Shown piece by piece: positions 31,558 to 39,989 of a stretch of 64,000 nucleotides of DNA. Below the pieces are notes generated by a model. The model had not been told where the DNA came from and made no database searches. It saw only the letters and a list, made by a program, of their open reading frames with translations. A program made the translations under genes and the position numbers. This DNA is from Paractinoplanes abujensis. Its GTDB lineage: Bacteria > Actinomycetota > Actinomycetes > Mycobacteriales > Micromonosporaceae. Position 1 is the first letter of the stretch. Each line of letters starts with the position of its first letter. The DNA lies in NCBI RefSeq assembly GCF_014204895.1, contig NZ_JACHMF010000001.1, forward strand, positions 8,432,001 through 8,496,000, read 5' to 3'.

Positions 31558-34500
31558 ATGCCTCATGGTCTGTCCTACGCCGACGCCGTTCGCATTCTCG
31601 GTGGTTCCGGGCCGCTGGCCAAGGTCGTCGACAACTTGCTCGGGGGTGCGCTCTCGGTGGCCACTGCGGGCGGCAGCGACCTCGCGATCAGCCTGTTCGA
31701 CGCCAAGACCGAAGTGGTGCGGCTGGGTACGCTGGTGTCGGCCGCGCTCGACGATTCCGTACGGGGGCTCGGCCGTTACGAGCGCAGTGAGCGTCTGCAG
31801 GCCGCGCATGTCGTGCTCGTGGTGGCGGCCTTCTTCGAGTCGCTGGAGGAGTGCCTGTCCGCGGCCGGGGTGCAGAGCGTCGACTTCGGCCGCGACGACC
31901 AGCTGCGTTTCGTGGGTGAACAGTCCGAGGGCCGGCTGATCGATCGGGTGCTGTCCCTGCCCGTTCCGCTGCCGGCAGCCGCCCGGCCGTACGCGGGCCT
32001 GCTGGAGTCGCTGGAGCAGTGGTTCGCCGGGACGGCGCGGGCCATGCGGGAACACCTCGCCGGGTTCGCGGCATGGGAGCAGGCGGCCGAGCACCGGCGG
32101 GCGTCCCTTGAGGACCTGCTCGCCGACCGGCTGCCCGGCCTGGCCGTCGCCCGCTTCGACGAGAGCCACCGGCGGCTGGCCGGGGAGATCCCCGAGTTCG
32201 CGATCTGGTCCGAGCGTCTGGAGGCCCGCGCGGCGGCCCGGGGGCTCGAACGCCTCGAATCCCTGCTGCTGAGGGCGAGCTCCGGCCGGGACCCGCACCG
32301 GCACCGGGCCGCGCTCGCCCGCGCCTACCGGGCCGATCTCGACCGGCCCGTGCTCGGCGGCGACAACGGCGAGCTGCGGATGCCCGCGCTCGGGGCCGCC
32401 TACCTCGACCCGATTTTTCGCGTGCACGAGGCCGGGCCGGGGGCCCGGCCGGCCGACGACCACTGGTGGGCGGCCGCCGAGACCAGCACCGACATCGCCG
32501 GCTTTCTCGCCTCCTACCTGACCACGACGCGGGCCGCCGAGGCTCCGATGCTGCTGCTGGGCCAGCCCGGCGCGGGCAAGTCGTCGCTGACCCGGATCCT
32601 GGCCGCCCGGCTGCCCGCCGCCGACTTCTTCGTCTGCCGGGTCGCGTTGCGGGAGGTGCCGGCCGAGGCCGAGGTGCAGGATCAGATCGAGCGGGCCCTG
32701 CGCACCGCGATCGGCGAGACCGTCGCGTGGGCCGAACTGGTCGCGTCGGCCGGGGGCGCGCTGCCGGTCGTGCTGCTCGACGGCTTCGACGAACTGTTGC
32801 AGGCCACCGGTCTGCACCAGTCCGACTACCTGCAGCGGGTGGCCGCCTTCCAGCTCCGCGAGGCGGCGCTGGGCCGCCCGGTCGCCGTCATCGTCACCAG
32901 CCGGATCGCGGTGGCCGATCGGGCCCGGTTGCCGGTGGGCGCTCTGGCCGTACGGCTGGAACCGTTCGACGACGCGCAGATCGAGCGCTGGTTGAGCGTG
33001 TGGAACACGGTCGTCGCGCGTCCGCTCACCCCGGATGTGCTGCGCCCGCTGCGCCACCTCGCCGAGCAGCCGTTGCTGCTGCTCATGCTGGCCCTGTACG
33101 ACGCCACGGGCGACGGTCTGCGCGGCGGTGGCGTCGCGCGGCTCGAGGGTGGTCAGCTGTACGAGCGTCTGCTGGCGTCCTTCGCCGAGCGCGAGGTGCG
33201 CCGGGTGTACGCCGGGCAGCCCGACTCGCAGCTGCCCGCCCTGGTCGAGCAGGAGTTGCTGCGCCTGTCGGTGGTCGCTTTCGCCATGTTCCACCGCCTG
33301 CGCCTGTGGGTCACCGAGAGCGAGCTCGACGCCGACCTGGCCGGGCTCGGCCTCACCCCGTCGCGGCCCGGCCGCACCGAAGCCTTCCGCACCCCGCTCA
33401 CGGCCGGGCAGGAGATGGTCGGCCGCTTCTTCTTCATCCAGCGTGCGCAGGCCGTCCAGGACGACCAGACCCGGCAGACGTACGAGTTCCTGCACGCCAC
33501 CTTTGGCGAATACCTGGTGGCCCGGCTCGTCGTGCAGGCCGTCCGGGACACCGAGGCCCGCGAACGGGCGAGCACCCTGGCCCTGCGCCTCGGCCCGGCC
33601 CAGGACGACGACCTGCTGCGCTCGCTGCTCGGCTTCACGGCGCTGACCGCGCGGGCCACGATCCTGCCGTTCGTCGCCGAACAGTTCGCCGGCCCCGACC
33701 GGGACCGCCTGCGCGCCTGGCTCACCGGCCGCACCTCGCTGGCCGTGACCCGTCCGGCGTACGGGGAAAGCAGTTATCGCCCCGTCGACAAGCGCGCCGA
33801 CCACTGGATGGCGACCTACTCGTTCAACCTCTTCCTGCTCACTTTGGCCTGCGGCGGGCAACTGCGCGCATCCGACCTGTTCACCAGGGCGGCCGACCCC
33901 GCCTACTGGATGCGCGCGTCGGCCCTGCAGTGGCGCGCGGCGATTCCCGGCGACATGTACATGGACGCCCTCGAGGTCTTCAAGGTGACCCGCGTGTGGC
34001 ACGAGAACAAGCGCGACATCACCGTGGAACTGGCCCTCGACTGGACCGCCGACCCGCCCGCCGACATGGACGTCGGCTGGTTCAACGACCACCCGCCGGA
34101 CGCGGGGCACCCGAACGTCCATCGCTCCGAATTCGGCCTGCACACGCTGCTCCGGTCGATGCACCTGAGCAACTCACTCGGCGACAGCACGCTGCTGCAC
34201 ACCCTGGAACCGCTGCTGACCACGATGCCCGGAGCGGTGACACTGTTCGTCGCCCGCGACGGCGTCGAGCAGTCGCTGGCGCGGGCCATGGTCGAGATCT
34301 GGCTGGCCGCCGCCTCCGACGACGATCAGCCCGAGGTCCGGGCCGGTCGCTACCGGTGGATGCTGGGGGCGCTTCTGGAGGCCATCCGGCAGACCGACGT
34401 GCAGCGCGAGACGGTCTTCGAACTGATCGCGCTGATGGCCCAGGCGCTCTACGTGGACGTCGATCGCCTCCCGCCGGAGCTGGTCATCGAGGTCGTGGCC

Positions 34501-34800
34501 AATCTGGTCGTCAACTTCGACGGCCCGACCGGACGCGCGGCCGAGCAGGCTGTCAGCTGCCTGCTGTCCCCCGAGGTCAGGAAACAGCGCTCCTGCTCCG
34601 GTGTCATGCGGGCGCTGATCTCCAACGCCCCGGAGAAGATCGGTGACGAACTGCTCATTCAGGCAATCCGCACGATTGTCGAGGCGGAGCCGGATCACCA
34701 GCTCAAAAGCTTGGCGTACCACTTGCGGGCTTCCGGCCGCATGCAGGCCCTCCGCGAACGGGAACCGCGTCTGATCTCGCGGCTGGACCTCATTCGCTGA
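31558..34800 (+). CDS. NACHT-domain STAND NTPase with NNH7-like N-terminus
   Basis: A 1080-residue protein. The start MPHGLSYADAVRILGG and the following ALSVATAGGSDLAISLFDAK match the NACHT N-terminal helical domain type 7 as I know it from actinomycetes. The NACHT domain has Walker A GQPGAGKSS (335-343), Walker B VVLLDGFDEL (about 404-413) and sensor TSRIAV. FLHATFGEYLVARL is the conserved winged-helix end. The C-terminal 450 residues are helical, without clear repeats, and should sense the trigger. No effector nuclease or TIR is visible, so the N-terminal helices may be the effector. The upstream space contains only the phosphotransferase fragment. Confidence 0.88.
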   Translation: MPHGLSYADAVRILGGSGPLAKVVDNLLGGALSVATAGGSDLAISLFDAKTEVVRLGTLVSAALDDSVRGLGRYERSERLQAAHVVLVVAAFFESLEECLSAAGVQSVDFGRDDQLRFVGEQSEGRLIDRVLSLPVPLPAAARPYAGLLESLEQWFAGTARAMREHLAGFAAWEQAAEHRRASLEDLLADRLPGLAVARFDESHRRLAGEIPEFAIWSERLEARAAARGLERLESLLLRASSGRDPHRHRAALARAYRADLDRPVLGGDNGELRMPALGAAYLDPIFRVHEAGPGARPADDHWWAAAETSTDIAGFLASYLTTTRAAEAPMLLLGQPGAGKSSLTRILAARLPAADFFVCRVALREVPAEAEVQDQIERALRTAIGETVAWAELVASAGGALPVVLLDGFDELLQATGLHQSDYLQRVAAFQLREAALGRPVAVIVTSRIAVADRARLPVGALAVRLEPFDDAQIERWLSVWNTVVARPLTPDVLRPLRHLAEQPLLLLMLALYDATGDGLRGGGVARLEGGQLYERLLASFAEREVRRVYAGQPDSQLPALVEQELLRLSVVAFAMFHRLRLWVTESELDADLAGLGLTPSRPGRTEAFRTPLTAGQEMVGRFFFIQRAQAVQDDQTRQTYEFLHATFGEYLVARLVVQAVRDTEARERASTLALRLGPAQDDDLLRSLLGFTALTARATILPFVAEQFAGPDRDRLRAWLTGRTSLAVTRPAYGESSYRPVDKRADHWMATYSFNLFLLTLACGGQLRASDLFTRAADPAYWMRASALQWRAAIPGDMYMDALEVFKVTRVWHENKRDITVELALDWTADPPADMDVGWFNDHPPDAGHPNVHRSEFGLHTLLRSMHLSNSLGDSTLLHTLEPLLTTMPGAVTLFVARDGVEQSLARAMVEIWLAAASDDDQPEVRAGRYRWMLGALLEAIRQTDVQRETVFELIALMAQALYVDVDRLPPELVIEVVANLVVNFDGPTGRAAEQAVSCLLSPEVRKQRSCSGVMRALISNAPEKIGDELLIQAIRTIVEAEPDHQLKSLAYHLRASGRMQALREREPRLISRLDLIR

Positions 34801-34975
34801 CGGCCGCCCCGGACGAGGCCCACGACGGACTCGCCGTCCTGCACGGGATCAGGGCCGCCCGGAAAAGGGCCGGGAGCAGAGCGGGAGCAGGTGGGTAGCG
34901 GTGGTCGCGGCGCCGTTCCGGTGGACCGGGGTCGCGACCTACCGTGATGATCACCCCCCTCGAAAGGACCCCCGG

Positions 34976-35713
34976 ATGAGTTCTCGCCTGCGCCTGACCG
35001 CCGTCGCGGCCGCGACCCTGGCCACCCTGACCGTTCCCGGCACCGCGCTGGCCTCCTCGGGTGACCGCGACCGGGACGGCATGCCCGACAAGTACGAGCG
35101 GGCCAACGGGCTGGACCCGCGCAAGAACGACGCGCGCGGCGACAAGGACAAGGACGGCCTGCGCAACCTGGTCGAGTTCCGGGGCGGCACCAACCCGTCG
35201 AAGGCGGACTCGGACGGCGACGGCATCCGCGACGGCGACGACAAGCGGCCCAAGGTCAAGGACGACGCGCGGGTCCGGTTCAGGGTCACCTCGTACGACG
35301 CGACGACCGGTGCGCTCGTGGTGGCGTACGGGAAAGGGTCGTCCTTGACGGTGACGGTCACCGCCGACACCGAGCTGGAGTGGCGCGGGCACCGGAAGGG
35401 CTGCACCTCGGTGGCGACCGTTGCGAATCTGGTCAGCGGCGCGGGCATCGACAAGCTGAAGCTGGCCCGGCCGTCGTCCGATGACGATCACCACTCCGGA
35501 AACGCCGAGAAGCCCGACGATTCCGGACATCACGCGCGAGTCGCCACCCGTTCGGACGACACGCCGAGCACGGACGACGACACCCTGCCCGGAAGCGGCG
35601 ACACCCTGCCCGGGGGCGGCGACACGCCGCCCGGAAGCGACGCGGGCCCGGTCGCGGACACCGGCAACCCGGTCGCCGAGCGGATCGGGCTGGTCTGCGC
35701 CGCGGGCTCGTAA
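34976..35713 (+). CDS. Secreted protein with calcium-type DxDxDG repeats
   Basis: A 245-residue exported protein started at ATG 34976, with GAAAGGA upstream; longer readings lack a signal peptide. The signal peptide ends at ALASS (about residue 26). Residues 28-95 carry thrombospondin type 3-like motifs DRDRDGMPD, DKDKDGLRN and DSDGDGIRDGDD, which bind calcium. A beta-rich middle (RVTSYDATTGALVV) follows. The tail repeats GDTLPG, GDTLPGG and GDTPPG and lacks a sortase motif. Likely a calcium-stabilised surface or matrix protein. Confidence 0.8.
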   Translation: MSSRLRLTAVAAATLATLTVPGTALASSGDRDRDGMPDKYERANGLDPRKNDARGDKDKDGLRNLVEFRGGTNPSKADSDGDGIRDGDDKRPKVKDDARVRFRVTSYDATTGALVVAYGKGSSLTVTVTADTELEWRGHRKGCTSVATVANLVSGAGIDKLKLARPSSDDDHHSGNAEKPDDSGHHARVATRSDDTPSTDDDTLPGSGDTLPGGGDTPPGSDAGPVADTGNPVAERIGLVCAAGS

Positions 35714-35737
35714 CCCGGGGGCTCTAGGCTCGGCGGC

Positions 35738-36364
35738 ATGACCCGCATCCTGCTGATCTCGGGCAGCACCCGCGAGGACAGCCTGCAGACCGCTGCCCTG
35801 CGCACCGCCGCGCGTTTCGCTCCGGACGACATCAACGCCGGCCTGTTCGAGGGCCTGCGCGGCGTGCCGGCGTTCGTGCCCGGCGAAACGGACCCGCACG
35901 ACACGGTGGTGCTGCTGCGCCACCAGGTGCGGATCGCCGACGCCGTGCTGATCAGCACCCCGGAGTACGCGGGCACGCTGCCCGGCAGCCTCAAGAACCT
36001 GCTGGACTGGCTCGTCGAGGACAATCTGCTCGACGGCAAACCGGTGGCCTGGCTCTCGGTCTCGGGCGAGGGCGAGGATTTCGGCGCCCGCAGCGCGCTT
36101 GAGACTGTGTTCAGCCACACCAACGCCAAGGTGTTGCGCGCAGCGTGCATCCGGGTCCCGATCGACCCGGGCACGATCGACCGGTCGGGCCTGATCACCG
36201 ACCCGCTGCTGCACCAGGCGTTGCAGGACGCGTTGCAGGCCCTGGTGCGGGTCCTCTCCATGAGCGAGAACAAGCCGCGGCCCGCATGGCAGCACTACTC
36301 CACGGTCCTGCCGGTCATCGAACGCCGCGACAAGTCCGCCCTGCCGGACTGGCAGGCGGGCTGA
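35738..36364 (+). CDS. NADPH-dependent FMN reductase family protein
   Basis: A 208-residue flavodoxin-fold oxidoreductase. ISGSTREDSLQTAAL is the phosphate loop, and STPEYAGTLPGSLKNLLDW is the flavin-contact signature of the NADPH-dependent FMN reductase family (ArsH/YieF/azoreductase-like). The start has no strong ribosome site but matches the family. Reduces FMN, quinones or azo compounds in the cytoplasm. It lies 24 bp after the calcium-repeat gene; a functional link is not evident. Confidence 0.9.
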   Translation: MTRILLISGSTREDSLQTAALRTAARFAPDDINAGLFEGLRGVPAFVPGETDPHDTVVLLRHQVRIADAVLISTPEYAGTLPGSLKNLLDWLVEDNLLDGKPVAWLSVSGEGEDFGARSALETVFSHTNAKVLRAACIRVPIDPGTIDRSGLITDPLLHQALQDALQALVRVLSMSENKPRPAWQHYSTVLPVIERRDKSALPDWQAG

Positions 36365-36387
36365 GGGGGAGAGGCCGGGTGCCGGTG

Positions 36388-36528
36388 GGCTGAGCCGAGG
36401 CCGGGCGGCGGGCCGTCGGCAGGCCGTGCCGCCTGGCTGAGCCGAGGCCGGGCGGCGGGTCGAGGGCAGGCCGTGCCGGCTGACTGAGCGAAGGCCGGGC
36501 CGAGGGTCGAGGGCAAGCCGTGCCGGCG
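36388..36528. repeat. 47-bp tandem repeat x3, intergenic
   Basis: Three 47-bp units at 36388-36434, 36435-36481 and 36482-36528, the first two over 90% alike and the third more diverged, then a shortened fourth. Each has the core GAGGCCGGGC and a CCGTGCCG end. They fill the space between two convergent genes and may also serve as a transcription-blocking structure. Confidence 0.85.
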
Positions 36529-36561
36529 GCCGAGCGCCGGGCGGTGCCGGCGAGCCGCTGG

Positions 36562-38196
36562 TCAGGCGCCCTTGCGGCTGGCGATCGCCTCCAGGAAGAT
36601 TTCGCCGATCTTGACTGGGTCGGTCGCGATGAAGACGCCGCCCGAACCCGCGGCCTCGACGATCTTCTCCAGTTCGGCGCGGTCGGTGGCCGTGCCCATG
36701 CCGATGATGATGACGCGGATCGGGCGTTGCGGGTCGCGCAGCTCGGCCATGCGCGCGACCAGGTCGTCGATGGTCAGGCCGCCGGGGTTGTCGTTGCGCC
36801 CGTCGGTGTAGATGACCACCGAGTTCGACACGCCGGCCCGCCAGCCCTGCTGCACCCGCTGGTAGGCGGCCAGCGCGGTGTCGAAGAGGCCCGTGTCGCC
36901 GCCCGGCACAGGGACGATCTTGCTGATCGCGGCCTCCATCTGGGGCCGATGAGTGGAGCAGGGGGAGATCGGCAGGTTCTCCACCCACGGGCGCCGGCCG
37001 GCCAGGTTGGTGGAGAAGGTCCAGTTGCCGACCGACCAGCGATCGTCGAGCAGGGCCAGGCCCTGTCGTGCGACCCCCTGCGTCACCTGCGCGCGGGTCA
37101 GGCCGCCGGCCGTCGGCACCTTGGCCTTCATCGAGCCCGACACGTCGAAGACGGCTAGCATCCGGCCCGGCTGCGTGATCGCCGTCCAGCTGCCCAGCAG
37201 CTGGGTGATCGCCTTGGTGTCGAGCGTGGCGGGTGGGGGCAGGGCCGGGGGCGCGCCCGGCGGGGCGGCGAACCCGGGCCCGGTCGTGCCGCCGGGGCTG
37301 CGGATCCCGGCCTTGGCCAGTTCCGCCGTGAAGAGGCCGGTGCTCAGGGCGGTGCGCAACGTGGTGGCGGCGCCCGCTTTCCGGGGGTCGATTCCGGGCA
37401 TGATCGCGTACGGGTAATCGAGCACCACTGTGGCCGCGGGGTAGACGGCCGTCAGCGGGGTGGCCGGTCCGCTCCGGTTGTAGGCGATCACGTCGGTCTC
37501 GGAGAGCGGGGCCATGCCGATCGGGTCGCCGCTCTGGAACTTCTGCAGTACGTCGGCGCGGATGCTGGAACGGTTCTCGGCCAGGGCCCGCATCGTGCCC
37601 ACCCGGAGCCGCGCGTCCCGGCCCGCCGCCCCGGCCAGCACGATCAGCCCGCCCAGGCCGGCCGCGTCGCGGTCGGGGTCGGCCACCGCGGGCCGCAGGT
37701 TCTTGTCGGTGGCGACCCTCCGGGCCAGCCCTTCGGTCGTCAGCGCGCTGCTCGCCGGGGCCGCGAGCACGACCGGGCTCTCGGCCACCGAGCCCAGCGC
37801 CGACGGCACGAACCCGGGCGCCTCCGAGGCGAGCCGCAGCAGCCAGGTGGCCGAGTCGGGAATCCAGACGTCGGCCGTCGTGTCCTGTTTCTTGGTCAGC
37901 CCGGTGACCAGGTTGACGCCGTGTTTCTGCCCCACGGCGGCCGCCATCGCGGTCGGGTCGACTGCGGACACCGTGACCGTGGCGCACACGCCGTTCCGGA
38001 CCCACGTCTCGGCGGCCGTCCGCACTGCGGGCGCGATCTCGGGCGCCGCGGCCACGTGAAGGCCGACGGTCTCGGGACAGTCGTCGGTGGAGAGTCGCCG
38101 GTACCCGGCCCATCCGCCCGCCGCCACGAGCACGGCGGCCGCGGCGAGGACGGCGACGATCCCTGAGCGCTGGAGCTGACGATGACGGCCAGGCAT
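36562..38196 (-). CDS. Membrane-anchored substrate-binding and vWA-domain protein
   Basis: A 544-residue protein starting at MPGRHRQLQ (38196), with one N-terminal membrane helix (about 12-32) that anchors it outside the cell. Residues about 40-310 resemble a periplasmic solute-binding fold (VGLHVAAAPEIAPAV, PIGMAPLSETDVIAYN). After a Pro-rich linker comes a von Willebrand A domain with a full MIDAS: FDVSGSM (about residue 350), a Thr in GGDTGLFD, and YTDGRND. This fusion is common in Streptomyces and Actinoplanes and probably binds a ligand and metal-dependent protein partner. Unlike transporters, no permease is nearby. Divergent from the Lrp regulator. Confidence 0.85.
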   Translation of the reverse strand: MPGRHRQLQRSGIVAVLAAAAVLVAAGGWAGYRRLSTDDCPETVGLHVAAAPEIAPAVRTAAETWVRNGVCATVTVSAVDPTAMAAAVGQKHGVNLVTGLTKKQDTTADVWIPDSATWLLRLASEAPGFVPSALGSVAESPVVLAAPASSALTTEGLARRVATDKNLRPAVADPDRDAAGLGGLIVLAGAAGRDARLRVGTMRALAENRSSIRADVLQKFQSGDPIGMAPLSETDVIAYNRSGPATPLTAVYPAATVVLDYPYAIMPGIDPRKAGAATTLRTALSTGLFTAELAKAGIRSPGGTTGPGFAAPPGAPPALPPPATLDTKAITQLLGSWTAITQPGRMLAVFDVSGSMKAKVPTAGGLTRAQVTQGVARQGLALLDDRWSVGNWTFSTNLAGRRPWVENLPISPCSTHRPQMEAAISKIVPVPGGDTGLFDTALAAYQRVQQGWRAGVSNSVVIYTDGRNDNPGGLTIDDLVARMAELRDPQRPIRVIIIGMGTATDRAELEKIVEAAGSGGVFIATDPVKIGEIFLEAIASRKGA

Positions 38197-38366
38197 CGAG
38201 ACATCATGATGCGATCCCCGCCCCACCGACCTTGGCCGTTCGGTTGATTTTTTCATCGGGACTGCACATAGTGCGAGCGGGCGTGGGGGAGCATCCTGCG
38301 CACCATTGTTCTTGCCCGCTGTGCAAACGCACAGCAGAATGGTCGGTGACGGGGGAGGATGCAACG

Positions 38367-38843
38367 ATGCGATCTCTTGACGCGACCGATGCGCGCATTC
38401 TGCTGGCGCTCGACGCCGATCCCGACGCCACAGTGGTCGCCCTGGCCGAGCGGCTGTCGATGTCGCGCAACACCGTGCAGGCGCGGCTGCGCCGGATGCG
38501 CGAGTCGGGTGCCCTCGGGGCCTATTCGCGCCGCCTCGAGCCGGCCTCACTGGGTTATCCGTTGATGGCGTTCATGACGCTGTCGCTCAGTCAGCGCGAG
38601 GGCGACCTGGCGGCGCAGCAGATCGTGCGGATCCCCGAGGTGGTCGAGATCCTCGCCACGACGGGCGACGGCGACCTGCTCGTCCGCATCGTCGCCAAGG
38701 ACACCGCCGACCTCTACCGGATCACCAACCTGGTCGTGGCGTCCCCCGGCGTGGTGCGCACCTCGACCTCGATCGTCCTGCACGAGGTGGCGCCCAACAG
38801 CGTCGACGGGTTGCTGCGCCGGCACACCGCTGAGTCCCGCTGA
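38367..38843 (+). CDS. Lrp/AsnC-family transcriptional regulator
   Basis: A 158-residue regulator started at ATG 38367, with GGGGGAGG eight bases upstream. The winged helix is LDATDARILLALDADPDA plus ALAERLSMSRNTVQARLRRM, and a RAM ligand domain follows (LGYPLMAFMTLSLSQ, VVEILATTGDGDLLVRIVAKD). Lrp proteins form octamers and respond to amino acids or their derivatives. The nearest metabolic gene it could control is the APC amino-acid permease at 39990, or genes outside the window. Divergent from the vWA protein by 170 bp. Confidence 0.92.
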   Translation: MRSLDATDARILLALDADPDATVVALAERLSMSRNTVQARLRRMRESGALGAYSRRLEPASLGYPLMAFMTLSLSQREGDLAAQQIVRIPEVVEILATTGDGDLLVRIVAKDTADLYRITNLVVASPGVVRTSTSIVLHEVAPNSVDGLLRRHTAESR

Positions 38844-39256
38844 GTCGCGCTGCGGAAAAGATCCGTCACCGAGCGTCACATTCGCGAGGGCAGTATTTGA
38901 TGTTGCGCGAAAAAATAGGCTGCTGCGCACTTGACTGGCCACGTTGAAGATCAATTATGGAAAGGTAGCGCTATTCGCCGTTGGGCAAGGGCGTACACCA
39001 GGGGTAATGCGCACGGTGTTTAGTACTCGGAGGCCTGCGCAATGTGCCGGGTTGAGGGACGAATCTACTGTGGTCACTGCAACTTGCACGCCAAAACGGG
39101 CACTCGACGCGTCCGGTAGATGAATTGGCACATTCAATCCGTCGACACGCATTGTCGTGGTCGGGTGACCCTTCGTACGCTGATGGTCAACAATCATCGA
39201 TCAAGATGAGTGCGAGAAGCGGGCCGACCTGGCGGCGGCCTGCGGGGGAGCCGAGC
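38844..39256. other. 413-bp less GC-rich non-coding stretch
   Basis: Between the Lrp stop and the acetyltransferase start no frame looks coding. The stretch is visibly less GC-rich than its surroundings (for example around 38890-38960 and 39100-39210). It probably holds the promoter of the acetyltransferase gene. I see no tRNA, strong hairpin or repeat. Confidence 0.5.
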
Positions 39257-39808
39257 ATGCTGATCAAAGTCATCGACCGGATCACCGACGCCACCCTCCA
39301 CGAGACAATGTGGAAGATGTACACGGATGCGTTCGAGGAGCTGAATCACCTGGCGGTTCAGCGTCATCTGATGTTCCGGTCCGAGTTCGACGAGGTAATG
39401 GCGGACACGCGAGTCGACAAGTACCTTGCCCTCGATGACGACGGCACCATCTGCGGCGTGGCGACCTACACGAATGATCTGGAAGCCGTGCCCCTGATCG
39501 CACCGCAGTACTTCGAGCGGCATTGGCCCGAGCACTATGCCGCTCACAAGATCTGGTACATCGGATTTGTCGCGGTCAGCCCGCACGCGCAGGGTCGCGA
39601 GGCGTTCGCGCAGCTCGTCGAGCAGATGTACATGGTTGCCTCGGCCCAGAACGGACTCGTTTGTCTGGACATCTGCAACCACAACGACGAGGTGCGGCGG
39701 ATGTCCCGGGTGTTCCGGATGATGGTGAGCCGGCTCTCGGACAACATGAAGTTCACCCGGATCGACCAGCAGTCGTACTGGCTCTACGAATTCCCGTCGG
39801 CCGCCTGA
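39257..39808 (+). CDS. GNAT-like acetyltransferase
   Basis: A 183-residue protein starting MLIKVIDRITDATLHETMW, after GGGGGAG. The core IWYIGFVAVSPHAQGREAFAQLVEQM is the GNAT beta4-alpha3 acetyl-CoA loop, here in Q-G-R-E form. GLVCLDICNHNDEVRRMSRVF is beta5 with a following helix. The longer upstream reading is rejected because it crosses the low-GC region without similarity. The substrate is unknown; the acceptor half (MFRSEFDEVMAD) is not typical of ribosomal or aminoglycoside acetyltransferases. Base composition is slightly less GC-rich than its neighbours, hinting at recent acquisition. Confidence 0.7.
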   Translation: MLIKVIDRITDATLHETMWKMYTDAFEELNHLAVQRHLMFRSEFDEVMADTRVDKYLALDDDGTICGVATYTNDLEAVPLIAPQYFERHWPEHYAAHKIWYIGFVAVSPHAQGREAFAQLVEQMYMVASAQNGLVCLDICNHNDEVRRMSRVFRMMVSRLSDNMKFTRIDQQSYWLYEFPSAA

Positions 39809-39827
39809 CGGCTTCCCGGCCGCAAAA

Positions 39828-39863
39828 CGCGGCAGGCCGCCGATTCTTCGACGGTCTGCCGCG
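39828..39863. terminator. Hairpin terminator
   Basis: A 16-bp stem with one G-U pair and one mismatch around a TTCT loop, 20 bp after the acetyltransferase stop. The convergent permease ends at 39990, so it may act on both strands. Confidence 0.7.
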
Positions 39864-39989
39864 GAGCTGGGGGGAAACCTTCAGGCCATAGGCGACCTCC
39901 GGATCGAAGTGGATGTCGATTTCTCGGCGGCCGCGGCCACCGGTTCTTTCCGTCCGGCCCGCACGACGTCTCGCGCCGGCCGGAGGAAG

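Noticed and set aside
31282..34164. A 960-codon minus-strand frame opposite the second NACHT gene
   Set aside because: Only its last 89 codons, outside the NACHT gene, look protein-like (the phosphotransferase fragment); the rest is antisense shadow.
36388..36528. Possible CRISPR array
   Set aside because: The 47-bp units are directly adjacent with no unique spacers, and no cas genes are present.
38232..38366. Upstream extension of the Lrp gene
   Set aside because: The longer N-terminus has no similarity to Lrp/AsnC proteins, while ATG 38367 has a strong ribosome site and starts at the family's usual position.
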